From STC-113 sp964618565 (GTDB lineage Bacteria; Patescibacteriota; Gracilibacteria; BD1-5; UBA2023): a DNA stretch of 64,000 bases. The DNA lies in the NCBI GenBank assembly GCA_964618565.1, contig CAZUBA010000004.1:1-64000 (forward strand), in the 5' to 3' direction. Below, one piece after another: positions 42,157 to 53,500 of the stretch; position 1 is the stretch's first letter; every line of letters starts with the position of its first letter. The position numbers and the translations under genes are program-made. Under the pieces are notes generated by a model. The model searched no databases and had not been told where the DNA came from. It saw only the letters and a list, made by a program, of their open reading frames with translations.

Positions 42157-44148
42157 ATGATGAAAAATACAACAATCAGTAATGAGCTTCCTGAAAGAGA
42201 AAAATTAAAAGTACTTTTTGTTGACGATGAAATTGCTAAAGTCAGAGAGCTGCTTAAAGGAATCACATCATCATCGGTTGAGATAATTCCATTTGAACCT
42301 TTTTATGATACAGATGAGACATTCAGAGAAATACTGACTTTGATGCCTGATCTGATATTCATGGATCACTGATTGGCTCAAGGGCCGAAAAAAGCAGATT
42401 GAGACAAGGTTATCCAAGAATTGGTCAGCAGATGATATAAATGAAAATTCATAACAAATACAGGCTGAGACGTAAATGAAAATTTCAAATCTGTTGCACA
42501 TCTCAGAAATGATGTTTGAGAAAGAGTCATTATCGAACATGCTAATAAAAAACCGAAAATAATTGATATGCTACTTAGGGATTATTCCAGAAGCATTTCA
42601 CTTATTCTGAATATTGATAAAATTGATTTGATAACACGAAGGACAATCAAAGAAAAACTTTTAGCCGCTCCTTCTGCAATGATTAATTTAACAGAAGAGG
42701 AAAAAACTTTCGTTCAAGATATTTTTTGATGCAACAGCATAAATAAAAAATGCAGGCTCCAGATACTTCTGAATGATGAAGAATTCATTCTGAATCAGAT
42801 CGCAACAGCTGAGAAGGCAGAACAGGATATATTTTACGAAGAAATAAAAAAACTTGCAGGATATTGAGTTTTGCCTGATGATTCAAAACTGCTTCAAGTT
42901 ATCCCTGCGGAAGAAGAAAGAGAGCCAATCCAGACCAGGAATTCAAATTTCAGAAAAAACTTAAGCAAGCAAGCGCTTGAAGAGTGATATGAATCCTTGA
43001 CCTCTGATGAAAAAGAAGAATTATTGAGTGAGATAAGAAAAACAGAATATGGTCTCACATCCTATTCAAAAATCAGAAGCAAGTATGTTTACTGAGAAAT
43101 ATTGTCAAGATTTAATAATATTAATGATTATGAAAAAAAGAATATCCTTGATGAAATGATAAATGGTGATTATGAGGCATTTTGCCAAGTTGAATCTGAA
43201 GCTCTTGATTGAATAAACTTAAGCATGATAGAATCAGGCATTGCAATGAGAATAATGCTCAGGAATCCTTCAGAGGTACATAAGAGAGAGTTTGACTTTG
43301 TCTGATCTTATTCGAGGCCTGAAATGGATTTAGTTGCCTTATACCTGACCGCATATTTGAAATGAGCCAAGCTTCCTCAATATCTTATGGATAAATTATG
43401 GGAACATAGAGAGAAAATACTTAATTTTGATAGATTTGAATGTGTGGGACCAAAACCGATTTTTGCTATTATGTCTTTTGATCAATTCAGTTCTGAGTAT
43501 GACGAATCACAAAAGAAAGATATGATTTTAAGGATTCTTGATAAGTGGAAGAATAAATGAAAAATCAGTTACATCAGAGAATTCTCAACGCTAACTTGAG
43601 AAGAATATGATATGGATTTAAGCCTTAAAAATATCCAAGAATTCCGAGATTACGATATGGATGAAGTATTTGAAGCAATAGAAGGCAAAAAACTCGTATT
43701 AAGCAAAGAATGCTATATCGGATTCATAAAGAAACAATTATGCAAATGAGCCCATAAGAATGTGGAGGCATTATTTGCCAATGATCCTGATTCAAAACTC
43801 TGAATTATAACTTGAGAAGAATTGAAATCATACATTAAGGAATATTCACCGAAAAATATGATAGAACTTCTTTTTACTCTTATGGAAAAATGAAGTTTAT
43901 CTCTGGATAAAACTGCTAAGGAATTCATGTTAAGAAATTATCCATGAATATCTGTGCAAATTGCTATTGAAAAATATACTATAAAAAAGATAGCAAATTA
44001 TTTATGAGTATCAGAAAAAAGATTAAAAGAATCCGCATCCTCACAATATAAGGAAAATTTTAATTATCATATGCTCGCAAAATTAAGAAAATACGAATGA
44101 AAGCAAGATGAATTCAAGAAATTATTTCTTCTTTCTGAACTTTATTAA
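42157..44148 (+). CDS. Receiver-domain protein with large unknown C-terminal region
   Basis: A 663-residue protein. Residues about 15-130 match a response-regulator receiver: acidic pair in VLFVDDEIAK, phospho-acceptor Asp in LIFMDHGL, Thr in KFITNTGG and a Lys-Pro in ANKKP, all at expected spacing. No DNA-binding or enzymatic output domain that I recognise follows. The remaining ~520 residues are helical and charged, with a region around 400-640 of repeated short helices that could be a scaffold or protein-interaction domain. No histidine kinase gene is adjacent. Conserved glycines include TGA. Confidence 0.8.
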
Positions 44149-44160
44149 TCAATTTATAAT

Positions 44161-44394
44161 TTGGGGGATCATATATGGAAAATAATGAATCTTGCTTTTG
44201 ATTTATCTGCAAACAGGAGCTGCTGCAACAAAAACTTGATGCCACTATCTCTTTGCGGAATGAGAGATATACAGAATTACCTTAAAACTCTTAAAGAAAA
44301 AGATTTGGATGAATTTGAAACGATTTTCCCTCTGGAAAAATGATTTTTAAGAGCAATAGATATCTCGTGATCAGGAGCAAAAATTCAGGTATAA
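44161..44394 (+). CDS. Possible small Cys-containing protein
   Basis: A 77-residue frame from TTG 44161 (or ATG 44185) to TAA 44392-44394, with two TGA glycines near the end (EKGFLRAIDISGSGAKIQV). An overlapping +2 frame from ATG 44175 (36 residues) is the alternative. The longer frame has more typical codons in its second half (LKEKDLDEFETIF). It lies 12 bases after the receiver-domain gene. Reality uncertain. Confidence 0.4.
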
Positions 44395-44431
44395 GATTGA
44401 TAAGGCATTGGAGGAATTGTCATTTTAGAAT

Positions 44432-44472
44432 AAAAACAATCATTATGCATTTTGCATAATGATTGTTTTTAG
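44432..44472. terminator. Bidirectional intrinsic terminator
   Basis: AAAACAATCATTATGCA and TGCATAATGATTGTTTT form a long stem with a T-rich loop, flanked by A- and T-runs. It separates the receiver-domain gene cluster from the convergent aldehyde dehydrogenase gene. Confidence 0.92.
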
Positions 44473-44485
44473 TGATATTATTTTC

Positions 44486-46534
44486 TTATATTCTGAAATC
44501 ATCAATAGCATTAAGTCATATTTGTGACTTTTCATCACTTGCCACAAACATCGGAATAGAGAAAACCTCAAGAGCATCTTTAAGCGATAACGTTCTGAGT
44601 GCAGAATCCTTTCTGCCTGAAAATGGAAGACTATCAGGCGACCTTTGACATTGGGTATTCAGGTTGACTCTGCAGACTTGATTCGATAAAAATCTTATTA
44701 ATTCTTTAACTTCTCAGGCATTGCTATCTTCTCAGAAGAACACGCTTGATTGTTGTCAATATTTTGATTCTTTGATATAATCTTTAACTTCATCAAGCTT
44801 ACCGAATCTGACCATGGGCACAATCGGTCAGAATTGTTCTGTATCATATATCCGCATTCATTTCTCTACTCATATCATTACGGCTGGATGAAGATATGAT
44901 CAGACTCTTTTTCATCAGCATTCATTTATAATAGTTGCTCATTTTCCCTTTGCGTCAGCTATCAATGATTCCAAAAAATCAAGATGATCAAGATCTGGAA
45001 TCGGAGTCAGATTAACTCACTTTTCAAATGGGAATCAGAATTTCAACTTTGATAATTGCAACAAATATTCTTTTGCGAACTCATCAAAAACTTCATCTTG
45101 TATGAATAATATCTTAAGAGCAGTGCATCTTTGTCAGTTAAAGCTTAGGCTTCCTGCTAAGGCTTGCTTGACAGTTGAATTGATATCACATCAAGCCATT
45201 ACGACTCATGCATTTTTAGCTCATAATCATAAAACAGAGTTGAGCTTATGAGGATATGGATGTTGTGAAATTATATCATCAGCAACCTTATCCGATCCGA
45301 TAAAAGCCAAATTTGCTATTTTTCCTGATTTTATTATAGGCGAGATTATATCTTTTCATTTTCAATAAATGATATTCACTGCTCATTTCGGGAAACAATC
45401 CATAAATCCTTTCTGAAGGAAATAATTGAATAAAACTCAGAATTTTGCCGGTTTATAAATGATAGTATTTCACATCAGAAGCGCTGGAATCAATGTTGTG
45501 AAAGTTTCATTGAATGGATAATTATAAGGACCCATGCAAAGAGTCGGTCCGGTTGGAGCCCTCCTTACCGTAGTCGTGATTCATTTTGTAGTCTTTATCT
45601 TGCCATCTTCAGCAAGGAGAGCCTCATATTCATCGGTCGTGTCAAGAATATACTCAACTGTCCTGTCAAATTCAGTTGCAGCATATTCCCTAGATTTCCC
45701 AATTTCCCACATGAGAAACAATATTATATTTTCTCTATCCTTTACGATTTGAGCTGCGAATTCTTTTACTTTATTTATTCTTTCAAGAGGTTTGGCGGAT
45801 GGCCATTCTCATTCTCAAGAATCATATGCATTGACAGCGGCGTCAAGCGCTTCCATAGCTTCTTTTTCTCAAAGCAGAGGATATCCAGGAAGTTCATGAT
45901 TTATGAGAACTCACTCTGAATTCATATAGGTCATTGGGGACAACACCTTCTGAAGTTCTCAAGTGAATTCCCTTTGCTCTCAATTAATAAGATAAGTCCT
46001 GAATGTCGGGTTTTTTCAAAAAGGCACCCTATCCGTATCAAAAGATCTTCACGTGAAAGTTTTTTCTATAGTACTGCTCAAATTTTCTTTTGTAAGAATC
46101 TCATTTACATCTCATCTTTTTCAATCCATCAAAGGTTGATGCTTTTTATCAGATTCATCAAATGCTTCCAAAGTTTTCCTGAGTCATTCAAATACTGCTC
46201 TTTTATCATAATCTCAACTTTTAGCTTCTCAAGTATCGGTTTCTTGCCAAATTCAATTTATTTTTTCCAATTTTAAAGTATTGTGATGAGTTGTTGTGGC
46301 CCAAAACAATAGTTCCTCATGAATTTCAATTAGCTTGTCAGTTTTAGTTATCATATATTTGAATTGTACAAGGCTGATTTCTCAAACCGCTTTTTCGTTA
46401 TGCAAAAGCATGAGCTTATTTGTTCAAGAATATTTTCAATCTGGAATATATTTATCCAATAAATCTACATATTCCTTGATTGTTACTGAGGGTTTTGACT
46501 CTGGCTCCTGAATGCCATTTTTTGATTGATTCAT
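44486..46534 (-). CDS. gapN: GapN-type aldehyde dehydrogenase with long N-terminal extension
   Basis: A 682-residue protein whose C-terminal ~480 residues match NADP-dependent non-phosphorylating glyceraldehyde-3-phosphate dehydrogenase: GPYNYPFNETFTTLIPALLM, IYKPAKFG, SFNGQRCTALKILF with the catalytic Cys, and EQFGPIVPMVRF. GapN would yield NADPH from glycolysis without ATP. The usual catalytic Glu motif (LELGGK) reads LGLGAK here, with TGA in place of the Glu codon. The N-terminal ~200 residues, not in ordinary GapN (~475 residues), contain acidic helical sequence of unknown role. Substrate assignment is by similarity only. Confidence 0.85.
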
Positions 46535-46754
46535 GAAAATGAAAATTATGAATTATGTTAATGCTCACGCTAAATGATGAACTTTTTTCCGATAGACTTC
46601 CTTTCCTTTTTCTTCTATTATTTATTTAATTATTCTAATTTTCTTTGTCTAAATTTACAACAAATAAATAATTTGTCAAATCAATACTTCTCTTGATAAA
46701 TAATCAATAGAGATTTGACTTCAATAGAGAGCATTACAATCATTATTTTGGTTT

Positions 46755-47903
46755 TTATAAAGCACTCTTTGATCAGGCTGACTGTTTCTTTACAACAACC
46801 GTTTCTTCATTTCGGATCCATGTTTTTCTTTGCATCAAAGCTCAGAAAGCGAAAAATGCCAATATCAAATCAATTATAGACCAAGGAGCTATAAATATTG
46901 AAACAAGCAAAATTATTCAGAATTTCTTCCAAATTGAATTCTTATCTTGAAGGAATTTATTTATGAAGAAAGCTGAAAAAATAGTTACAGTCAGCAATTT
47001 ATAGAAAACAAAGCTGAATATGTAAATGAAAAGAAGAAGAAGTCCAATAGGAATTCATATTACAGTCAGCATTATGATTAAAATTGCGAAAGGCATTGCC
47101 GCAAAATACAAGAATCAGTACAAGAAGCTTTTTCAAGGACTTGCTTCAAGATTCAATCAAGTTTCAGTAAAGAATCTCTGAAATCAGAAATATAATATTG
47201 TGGCAAAAATAAGTAAGAACAGGAATCTATAAAGAAGATATGCAAATGATATGGCTAATATAGTTTTTCAAAAATCCTTATTATCAAATTCCGTTGCTTT
47301 AAATACCTTTTGTCAAGTTGTTACACCTTCCAATTGAGGATTATTGTTTGCTGAAGAATATGAAAGATTTCAAGATATCCTTGCTCCTGAAGCTGTTTTT
47401 ATTTCACGAGAATTCATATTTGCATTTCAAGAAATATGTCATGCAAAATTAACTTCTTTTCAGTTTATGAAAGCATCTCATAAGGTCTGTCATTCATAGA
47501 TTATATTTCCTCAATTCAAAAATATGTTTCAAGTTACTCTGGTTCATCTTTTTATATTTATCTGTCAGCCAAAAACCATGAGATCTCAATTTACAACAGA
47601 ATCAATAATAACATTTCATCATGCAGCTTTCACATTCCTTCAGGATGTTCCATTAATAATAACAGTTCAGCCTGCTGCAAATATATTTTGAGATACGTTT
47701 CTTGCAATTTCCACGGTTCAGCCTGCAGCAAAATAGTCTCCTGCGACATCCGTTGCGAGACTTACGTTGGATCCTGCTTCATATCTGTCATCTCCGGACA
47801 ACATTGCCCCCCTATCAGTTCAACTTTCAAACATTACTTGAGCCGATACTAAAATAGGGAATAAAATTGCTGATAAAAGCAGTATTTTAAATGTTTTTTT
47901 CAT
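46755..47903 (-). CDS. Bactofilin-like exported domain with membrane bundle
   Basis: A 382-residue protein with a signal peptide (MKKTFKILLLSAILFPILVSA). A right-handed beta-helix-like repeat region follows (about 45-190: VAGDYFAAGGTVEI, NIFAAGGTVIING, NGDLMVFGGQINI), resembling polymer-forming bactofilin domains, and then four to five membrane segments (about 215-345). Many repeat glycines are TGA. Similar exported beta-helix plus membrane proteins are common in CPR genomes. Function is unknown, and an envelope-scaffold role is plausible. Confidence 0.8.
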
Positions 47904-48029
47904 ATGCGTTGACATTAATAAAATAGAGTTTATATTATACTCATTTTTATAGGATTAATCAAATTTTAAACTCTAAAATGTTTACATTAAAGGCAATGCA
48001 GATATAATGTTAGAATTAAATTAAAAAAT

Positions 48030-48746
48030 ATGCGATATAAGATATTTGATGTTTTAAGATGAGGTTTTATCATAGGAATGATTCTATTCCATTTCAATTT
48101 TATTTTGGTTAATTTTTTTGATAATAATATTTTTGAAAATGAATATTTTTGGGTAAATCTGCAGTATTTTTGAAAATTATGATTCCTATTTTTATCATGA
48201 ATGACATTTTCATTAGCTCAAAACAAATATAAAAACAACCTTCCATTTGCTTATTCAAAAAAAATCTTAAAGCTCTTGATTTTATCCCTTCTCATAACAT
48301 CGGCGAGCATCGTATTCGCAAAAGACTCGCCCATTTATTTCTGAGTCATTCATTATTTCGCTGTTTCATATGTACTGCTTCTGCTTTTCAAAAAATTAAG
48401 ATACTGGAATCTGCTGTTTGGCATTCTATTTATAATCATATGAATATATATTGAAAGGATGACTTTTGAAACATGAGTTCTCTTCATGCTATGATTCAAA
48501 CCAATAGGTTATGATTATCTGGATTACTTCCCGTTATTGCCTAATTTCTGATATGCCTTATTGTGATTTTGCCTTTGATCATATCTTTCAGAAAAGAGGC
48601 ATGCAGAAAAATTCTTTTTGAATAGCCCTAGAATATTAAAGACAGTTGAATTCTTATGAAGAAGATCATTATTGGTTTATGTTTTGCACACACCTGTTAT
48701 TTTTGGGTTCATATGGATTCTGTATTTTTTGAGTAAGGCCTACTAA
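48030..48746 (+). CDS. DUF1624/heparan-alpha-glucosaminide N-acetyltransferase-like membrane protein
   Basis: A 238-residue polytopic protein with about seven membrane segments. It shows the YeiB/DUF1624 pattern: DVLRGGFIIGMILFHF near the N-terminus with the conserved Arg-Gly and His, YFGVIHYFAVSYVLLLL, DYLDYFPLLPNFGYALLGF and a C-terminal VYVLHTPVIFG with the conserved His. Such proteins transfer acyl groups across the membrane. The substrate is unknown. Many glycines are TGA. Confidence 0.82.
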
Positions 48747-48802
48747 TTGCGAATCAGGATATTGACAAATGAATATAAAAAAGAAAGGGCAAATAATAAT
48801 AC

Positions 48803-50293
48803 CTAAGCTGCAATCTTCATAAATCTCTCTTTGACTTCTTTCTGTATTCTGACAGTCTTCTCGCTTTTCTTAGTCGGAAGAACGAGGAGTTTCTCGCTTT
48901 TTATAACCATTGCTCTAGCATTTTCCATCGCTTCGACATCTGTTCATTTGAAGAATGTTTTGCCATTTAGATAAACCCTCTTAAGCAGTCTTTCTCATAA
49001 TATTTCTTCGTCATCTTGGACGATGACTCTTGCAGAATCTCTCAATTCTATATTCAATTTACCTGGAATCGCCTCTTTTCATGCATCATTAGATAGCTTG
49101 CCTGTATCGAACTCTGCAGTCTTAGTAAGCTTGAATCCCGCAGATACCGCATCTCTTAATTTGTTGCGAGCGACAAGCAGTCCGCCTAGTCAATAGACAA
49201 TAAAATCTTTTGGTTCAAATCAAGCATCCTTAACTTTTGCTTCAATTTCCCTTATCTTATCAACGTCACTTATATCAGCAACTACTATCTTATCTTTATT
49301 AGGATCTAGAAGCCCAGCCTCTTTTTGCCTGTTAAGCGCATATATCGCCTGATCAACTAAGTCTCAGCTGTCGAGTCTCATAAAAATAACTTTTCATTTT
49401 TCTCTGTACTCTTTTTTAAGGGCAATGATTTTGTCGATTCATTTATAACTATCTACAAGATCAACCAATAGGGCTATTTTATCGGCCTTTTCTATTGCAT
49501 TTCTGAATGCCTCATCCTCAGTTGCATAACTTGCCAGATATCTGTGTGCAGTTGTGCCAGAAGCCTTAAGTTGAGGAACCGCAAGTGCAGCGATATCATT
49601 AGATGTGCCCACTACTCATCCTCAAACATATAAGGCTTCCATTGCATCAATATGAGCTTGTTCATTTACTGACGCTCTCTTGCCAAATTCCACAACCCTT
49701 CATTCTCATATGATGTTTTCAATATATCTCATGTCAGTAGCTATAACGCTTTGGAAGAATATCCTGAGAAGTTCAGGCTCGAATACCGCAGCTAATTCTC
49801 CAGGACCAGTAATGCTCATGATAGGTTCACCTGGTTTTAAAGCTGCTCAATCTTCTACTGCCATTATTTCCAATGGCAGATATCCTCAATTATCAACAAC
49901 TTCTTGCCAAAGCCCTTTATTGAAATAGCCATTCGCTCAAATCCTATTCTGTTCAGCATAGAAATCAGCAGCAAAATCCAATTCAGCTTGAGTGAATTTC
50001 TTTGCTATTATTTTCTTTATGATATTCCTGACTCAATAGACAATATTGAAAACAGAATTTGGAGATTTGCGGAAAGTAAGAGTATATGTCTCAGTTGATC
50101 TGGCTTTCTCCTCTCATTTCAGATGAGTCATTGTCCTATTATAGGCATCCGTAGAAAGAATCTTATTCTTCATGGCTATCTCTTTTCTGATTTCCATATC
50201 ATCAATCTCTCTATATTCTTGAAATGATATTTCAGGGAAAGACATCTGCCTTTCTTTGTAACTTTCTACATCAAATTTCAATGCTGTTTTCAT
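48803..50293 (-). CDS. pncB: Nicotinate phosphoribosyltransferase PncB
   Basis: Makes nicotinate mononucleotide from nicotinate and PRPP in NAD salvage. The 496-residue protein carries the family's central motifs: SITGPGELAAVFEPELL, VVEFGKRASVNEQAHIDAME, VGTSNDIAAL, FMRLDSGDLVDQA and FIVYGLGGLLVARNKLRD. Several motif glycines are TGA. It is followed (upstream on the minus strand) by pncA, with which it forms a two-gene NAD-salvage unit separated by a REP-like repeat. TAG stop at 48803-48805. Confidence 0.95.
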
Positions 50294-50370
50294 AATATTT
50301 TTGGTAAATGTTTAATTAATGTTCTATATACTTATCGTCAAATAAGTGCTTATCCATTCCTTTTGTTTTT

Positions 50371-50483
50371 TGTCATTCCAGGCTTGACCTGGAATCTGTC
50401 ACTTGGCTCCTTCCATTATTGAAGTTATTGTTTTTTATAGATTCTGGATCAAGTCCAGAATGACAGTTAAATCCAGAATGACA
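50371..50483. repeat. REP-like palindromes between pncA and pncB
   Basis: TGTCATTCCAGGCTTGACC with TGGAATC (50371-50397) and an inverted copy, AGATTCTGGATCAAGTCC with AGAATGACA (50439-50465), plus a partial copy to about 50483. They face each other and could fold into one long hairpin in the intergenic region. They belong to the family seen at 41003 and 53501. Confidence 0.88.
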
Positions 50484-50487
50484 TGCG

Positions 50488-51054
50488 TTAAATAAATTTA
50501 GCTCAATCTTCTTTCATTTTCAGTATTGCGTCCTCCCCGTCATTAGGATTTACATTTACTGCTTTTATTCATGTATCTATAACCTCGACTTCAAATCCTA
50601 GAGCTAGAGCATCAAGCACAGTTGCCTTTACACAATAGTCTGTTGCAAGTCATACGATTTTAAGGACTTTAATCTCATAAGTCAGAAGCAACTCTTTTAA
50701 TTCTCTTAATGGATACCCTCATCTGAATTCGAATCCTCAGAATGCAGAGTAAGAATCTGTTTCCGGATTAAATCATTTCTTTACCTCATGATCGATTGCT
50801 CCTGTATTTAATCATTCCATATATTCTGCTCAAGGTGTATTTTCTACACAGTGCCGAGGCCAAATAGAAAAAGATGAGTGGTTTTCTGGATGCCAATCTC
50901 GGCTAGCTATAATGATTCCAGCTCTAGATTTTACTTCATCTATGAGCCTATTAATCACAGCCACAATTGATTCAGCTCAATTTACATATAAGCTTCATCC
51001 TTTTTCTCAGAAATCTTTCTGAGCATCAACTATAAGCAAAGCTTCTTTTTTCAT
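50488..51054 (-). CDS. pncA: Nicotinamidase PncA
   Basis: Hydrolyses nicotinamide to nicotinate. The 188-residue protein has LLIVDAQKDFGEKG (catalytic Asp), SRDWHPENHSSF (metal His), WPRHCVENTPGAEY, and the nucleophile Cys in GLATDYCVKATVLDAL. An Lys in the usual position (HEVKKGFNP) is present. It is the first gene of the pncA-pncB pair. Several glycines are TGA. Confidence 0.94.
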
Positions 51055-51301
51055 AATATATTTCTTAAAAAATATTGAAGTAAATATGAATCAGGATCTT
51101 ATTCTTGTGTGTCATATTTACACTCAATATATGAACATACTTGCATTTGTCAAAACTTTTTTTTAAAAAAATATATTTATCTGATCAATTAATATTGTTT
51201 GCTCTACAAAAATAGCTCAAATAACATCAATATGTTTTTACAATTAAGGTTTTTTTATTATAAAAATATAGAAGTATTTTTATATCATCATCTCTAAAAC
51301 C

Positions 51302-53095
51302 ATGCAATCAGATTCAGATACTCCACAAAACATTGAGATAGAAAGGAAATTCATTTTAAGAAATATGCCTGAATTCATGGTAGTTCAGCCAAGTAAGGAA
51401 ATCGTGCAATGATATTTGCCTAGTTTCAGGATAAGGCAAATAGGCGATGAATTCAAATTGACAATCAAGAGAGGAAAATGAGTCGTGAGGCAGGAATTTG
51501 AAATAAATATCACGAAAGAAGAATATGAACATTTCTGGATATTGTGAAATAAAAAAAGCCTAAGGAAAACAAGATACTATATGGAAGTTGAATGACTGAC
51601 TTTTGAAGCTGATGAATATCATGGCAATCTAGATTGATTGTATACTATAGAAGTTGAATTCTCGAGCGCAGAGGAAGCAGAGTCTTTTGTTCCGCCTGCT
51701 TGGTTCGGAGAAGAAGTAACAGAAGATGATGATTTCAGCAATGGCTCACTTTCTTCGCAATGATTAACAGAATCTGTAATAGATAAGATGAAAAAAGAAA
51801 ATGAAAGGCCCTATTTGGAAGCCATAAGACTTAATCTTTCCGATTGAATAGGTTGGATCATTAAATGAGCTCTTAATCTCATAGGAAAAACAGAAAAAGA
51901 CAGACCTATTTTCATCTGAATCTCATGAGGATCCAATTCATGAAAAACTTCAAAAGTAACAGATGAGGTTATACGAAAACTTGAGGCTGAATGAGTGACG
52001 GTCACAAAAATATCCATGGATGATTTCTGTTTCTGACCCACATATTTGAAAAAAATATTGAAAGAGTGAGATGTCCTTAATTTTGATGCGCCTTATTCAT
52101 ATGATATGGAATTATGGAAAACGAAGCTCAATGAGCTAATGGTTGGAAAAGATGTGAAAATAAATACATATGATTTTAAAAACGATCCGAAAATCGACGC
52201 TCAGGATATTCCTAAAACTCAAGTCTATATTCTTGAATGACTTTATATCTTATATGATGATGACCTTAAATCAAGATGTGACTTAAGAGCTTTTGTTGAT
52301 GTTTCAAGCCATTGAAGAGTAATGAGAAGGTTGACAAGAGATGCTTGAGGCTCTTCTTGAGAAGTCTGAAGAACCTGACAAAGCCACTTGAATGTTCTTG
52401 AGCAGATTCTGTCCACTGTTGAGCCTATGGATAAACAATATATTAAACCTCAAATCAAAAATGCTCACATTATAATCGATAACGATCACAATCCCCAAAT
52501 TGAATGTGCTAATATAAAAAATTCTGAATCTCAAATTAAATTCAAATTAGGAAAGTTTGATCTTGAAAGCATAATTGTCTGATTGGAATCTATTGGCTTT
52601 ATGAAATGAATATCAAGAGAGGAATCCGACATATATTATAATCACAGTTCAAAAGACATTATCGGAAATTGAGAGGTTTTCAGATTAAGATATACAAATA
52701 AGGATATAAATGAGCTTTGTTGCAATTATCCTGTTTTGACATATAAATATCCTCGTGTAAATCAAGATTATAGAGAAGAGTCCGTTCTTAGCTTTGAAAT
52801 AAATGATAAAGTTGTATGATTATTGAATTGAGAATATAGACAAATCTGAGAAATTACAAAAACAAGGATGCCATTTATAATAAATGAGATATCTGTAGTT
52901 ATCGATTTGTCAGTTGCGGGTAAATTGACATCTGAAGAACGGACTATAGATTTATGAAATCATATTGAAATCAGATGATTTAAAAATGAGGAAGAATTGA
53001 ATCATTATTCTGATATGATTGCAGGACTGATAGGCAAGGAATCAGATGATTCAACTACTGAATCATATCTTAAGATGCTAACTCGTATAAATTAA
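51302..53095 (+). CDS. CYTH-uridine kinase-CYTH fusion
   Basis: A 597-residue three-part protein. Residues ~1-160 are a CYTH/triphosphate tunnel metalloenzyme domain with the ExExK motif (NIEIERKFIL) and later FRIRQIGDEFKLTIKRG. Residues ~200-400 are a uridine kinase-like P-loop domain (IFIGISGGSNSGKTS, ISMDDFCFG, VYILEGLYILYDD, RLTRDAGG). Residues ~415-590 are a second CYTH-like domain resembling class IV adenylate cyclase (FRLRYTNKDI, LTYKYPR, RQIGEITKTRMPF) without the ExExK motif. Related CYTH-uridine kinase fusions are known in plants and some protists. The joint substrate is unknown. Walker glycines include TGA. Confidence 0.9.
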
Positions 53096-53101
53096 ATTTA
53101 G

Positions 53102-53136
53102 AAAAATCCAGTTCCCTCAGGAACTGGATTTTTTTC
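53102..53136. terminator. Bidirectional intrinsic terminator
   Basis: AAAATCCAGTTCC and GGAACTGGATTTT pair around CTCA, with T-runs on both strands. It follows the CYTH-kinase gene on the plus strand and the small foreign-looking gene (53138-53329) on the minus strand. Confidence 0.9.
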
Positions 53137-53137
53137 T

Positions 53138-53329
53138 TCAATGATTTGGTTTCGGGATGGTGTATTCATGGCCATCCTTCTTGATTGTTACTCCATCTTC
53201 ATGGAAATGGACATGATTGTGATGATCGATTGATTTGCCATCACTTTCACTGGAATACAGAGTTCCGTATCCCTCTTTTTCAGATTTATAACCACCCCAG
53301 CTAGTCTTCTCCGGCTTTGTCCAACTCAT
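53138..53329 (-). CDS. Small His-rich protein with standard-code signature
   Basis: A 63-residue protein (MSWTKPEKTSWGGYKSEKEG at the start; HHNHVHFHEDGVTIKK in the middle). Every Gly is GGN, and the ATG is preceded by a perfect AGGAGG five bases upstream, unlike nearly all other genes here. The frame closes with TGA at 53138-53140. In this host that TGA should be read as Gly, and the frame would continue through the terminator stem to TAG at 53078-53080, adding about 20 residues. Best explained as a transferred standard-code gene. Its function is unknown; the His clusters may bind metal. Confidence 0.75.
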   Translation of the reverse strand: MSWTKPEKTSWGGYKSEKEGYGTLYSSESDGKSIDHHNHVHFHEDGVTIKKDGHEYTIPKPNH

Positions 53330-53391
53330 CTCCCCCTCCTTTTTTGCAATAGTTTTTGATTCTATTAAGAGTGATTATAATTCTCTGAATC

Positions 53392-53417
53392 CAGAAAAAT
53401 ATTGAAAAAAACAAGAA
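53392..53417. repeat. 26-bp direct repeat, left copy (flanks recQ)
   Basis: The sequence CAGAAAAATATTG followed by seven A and CAAGAA occurs here and, unchanged, at 55908-55933 on the other side of recQ. It is AT-rich, but 26 identical bases in two places is more than expected by chance. Confidence 0.65.
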
Positions 53418-53500
53418 ATAATAAGGTGCCAATTCTTGTTCTTGTCTAATCTTTAATTAATCAGTGTTCATTTTACATTGATGGTCCCGTCTGCTGGTAG

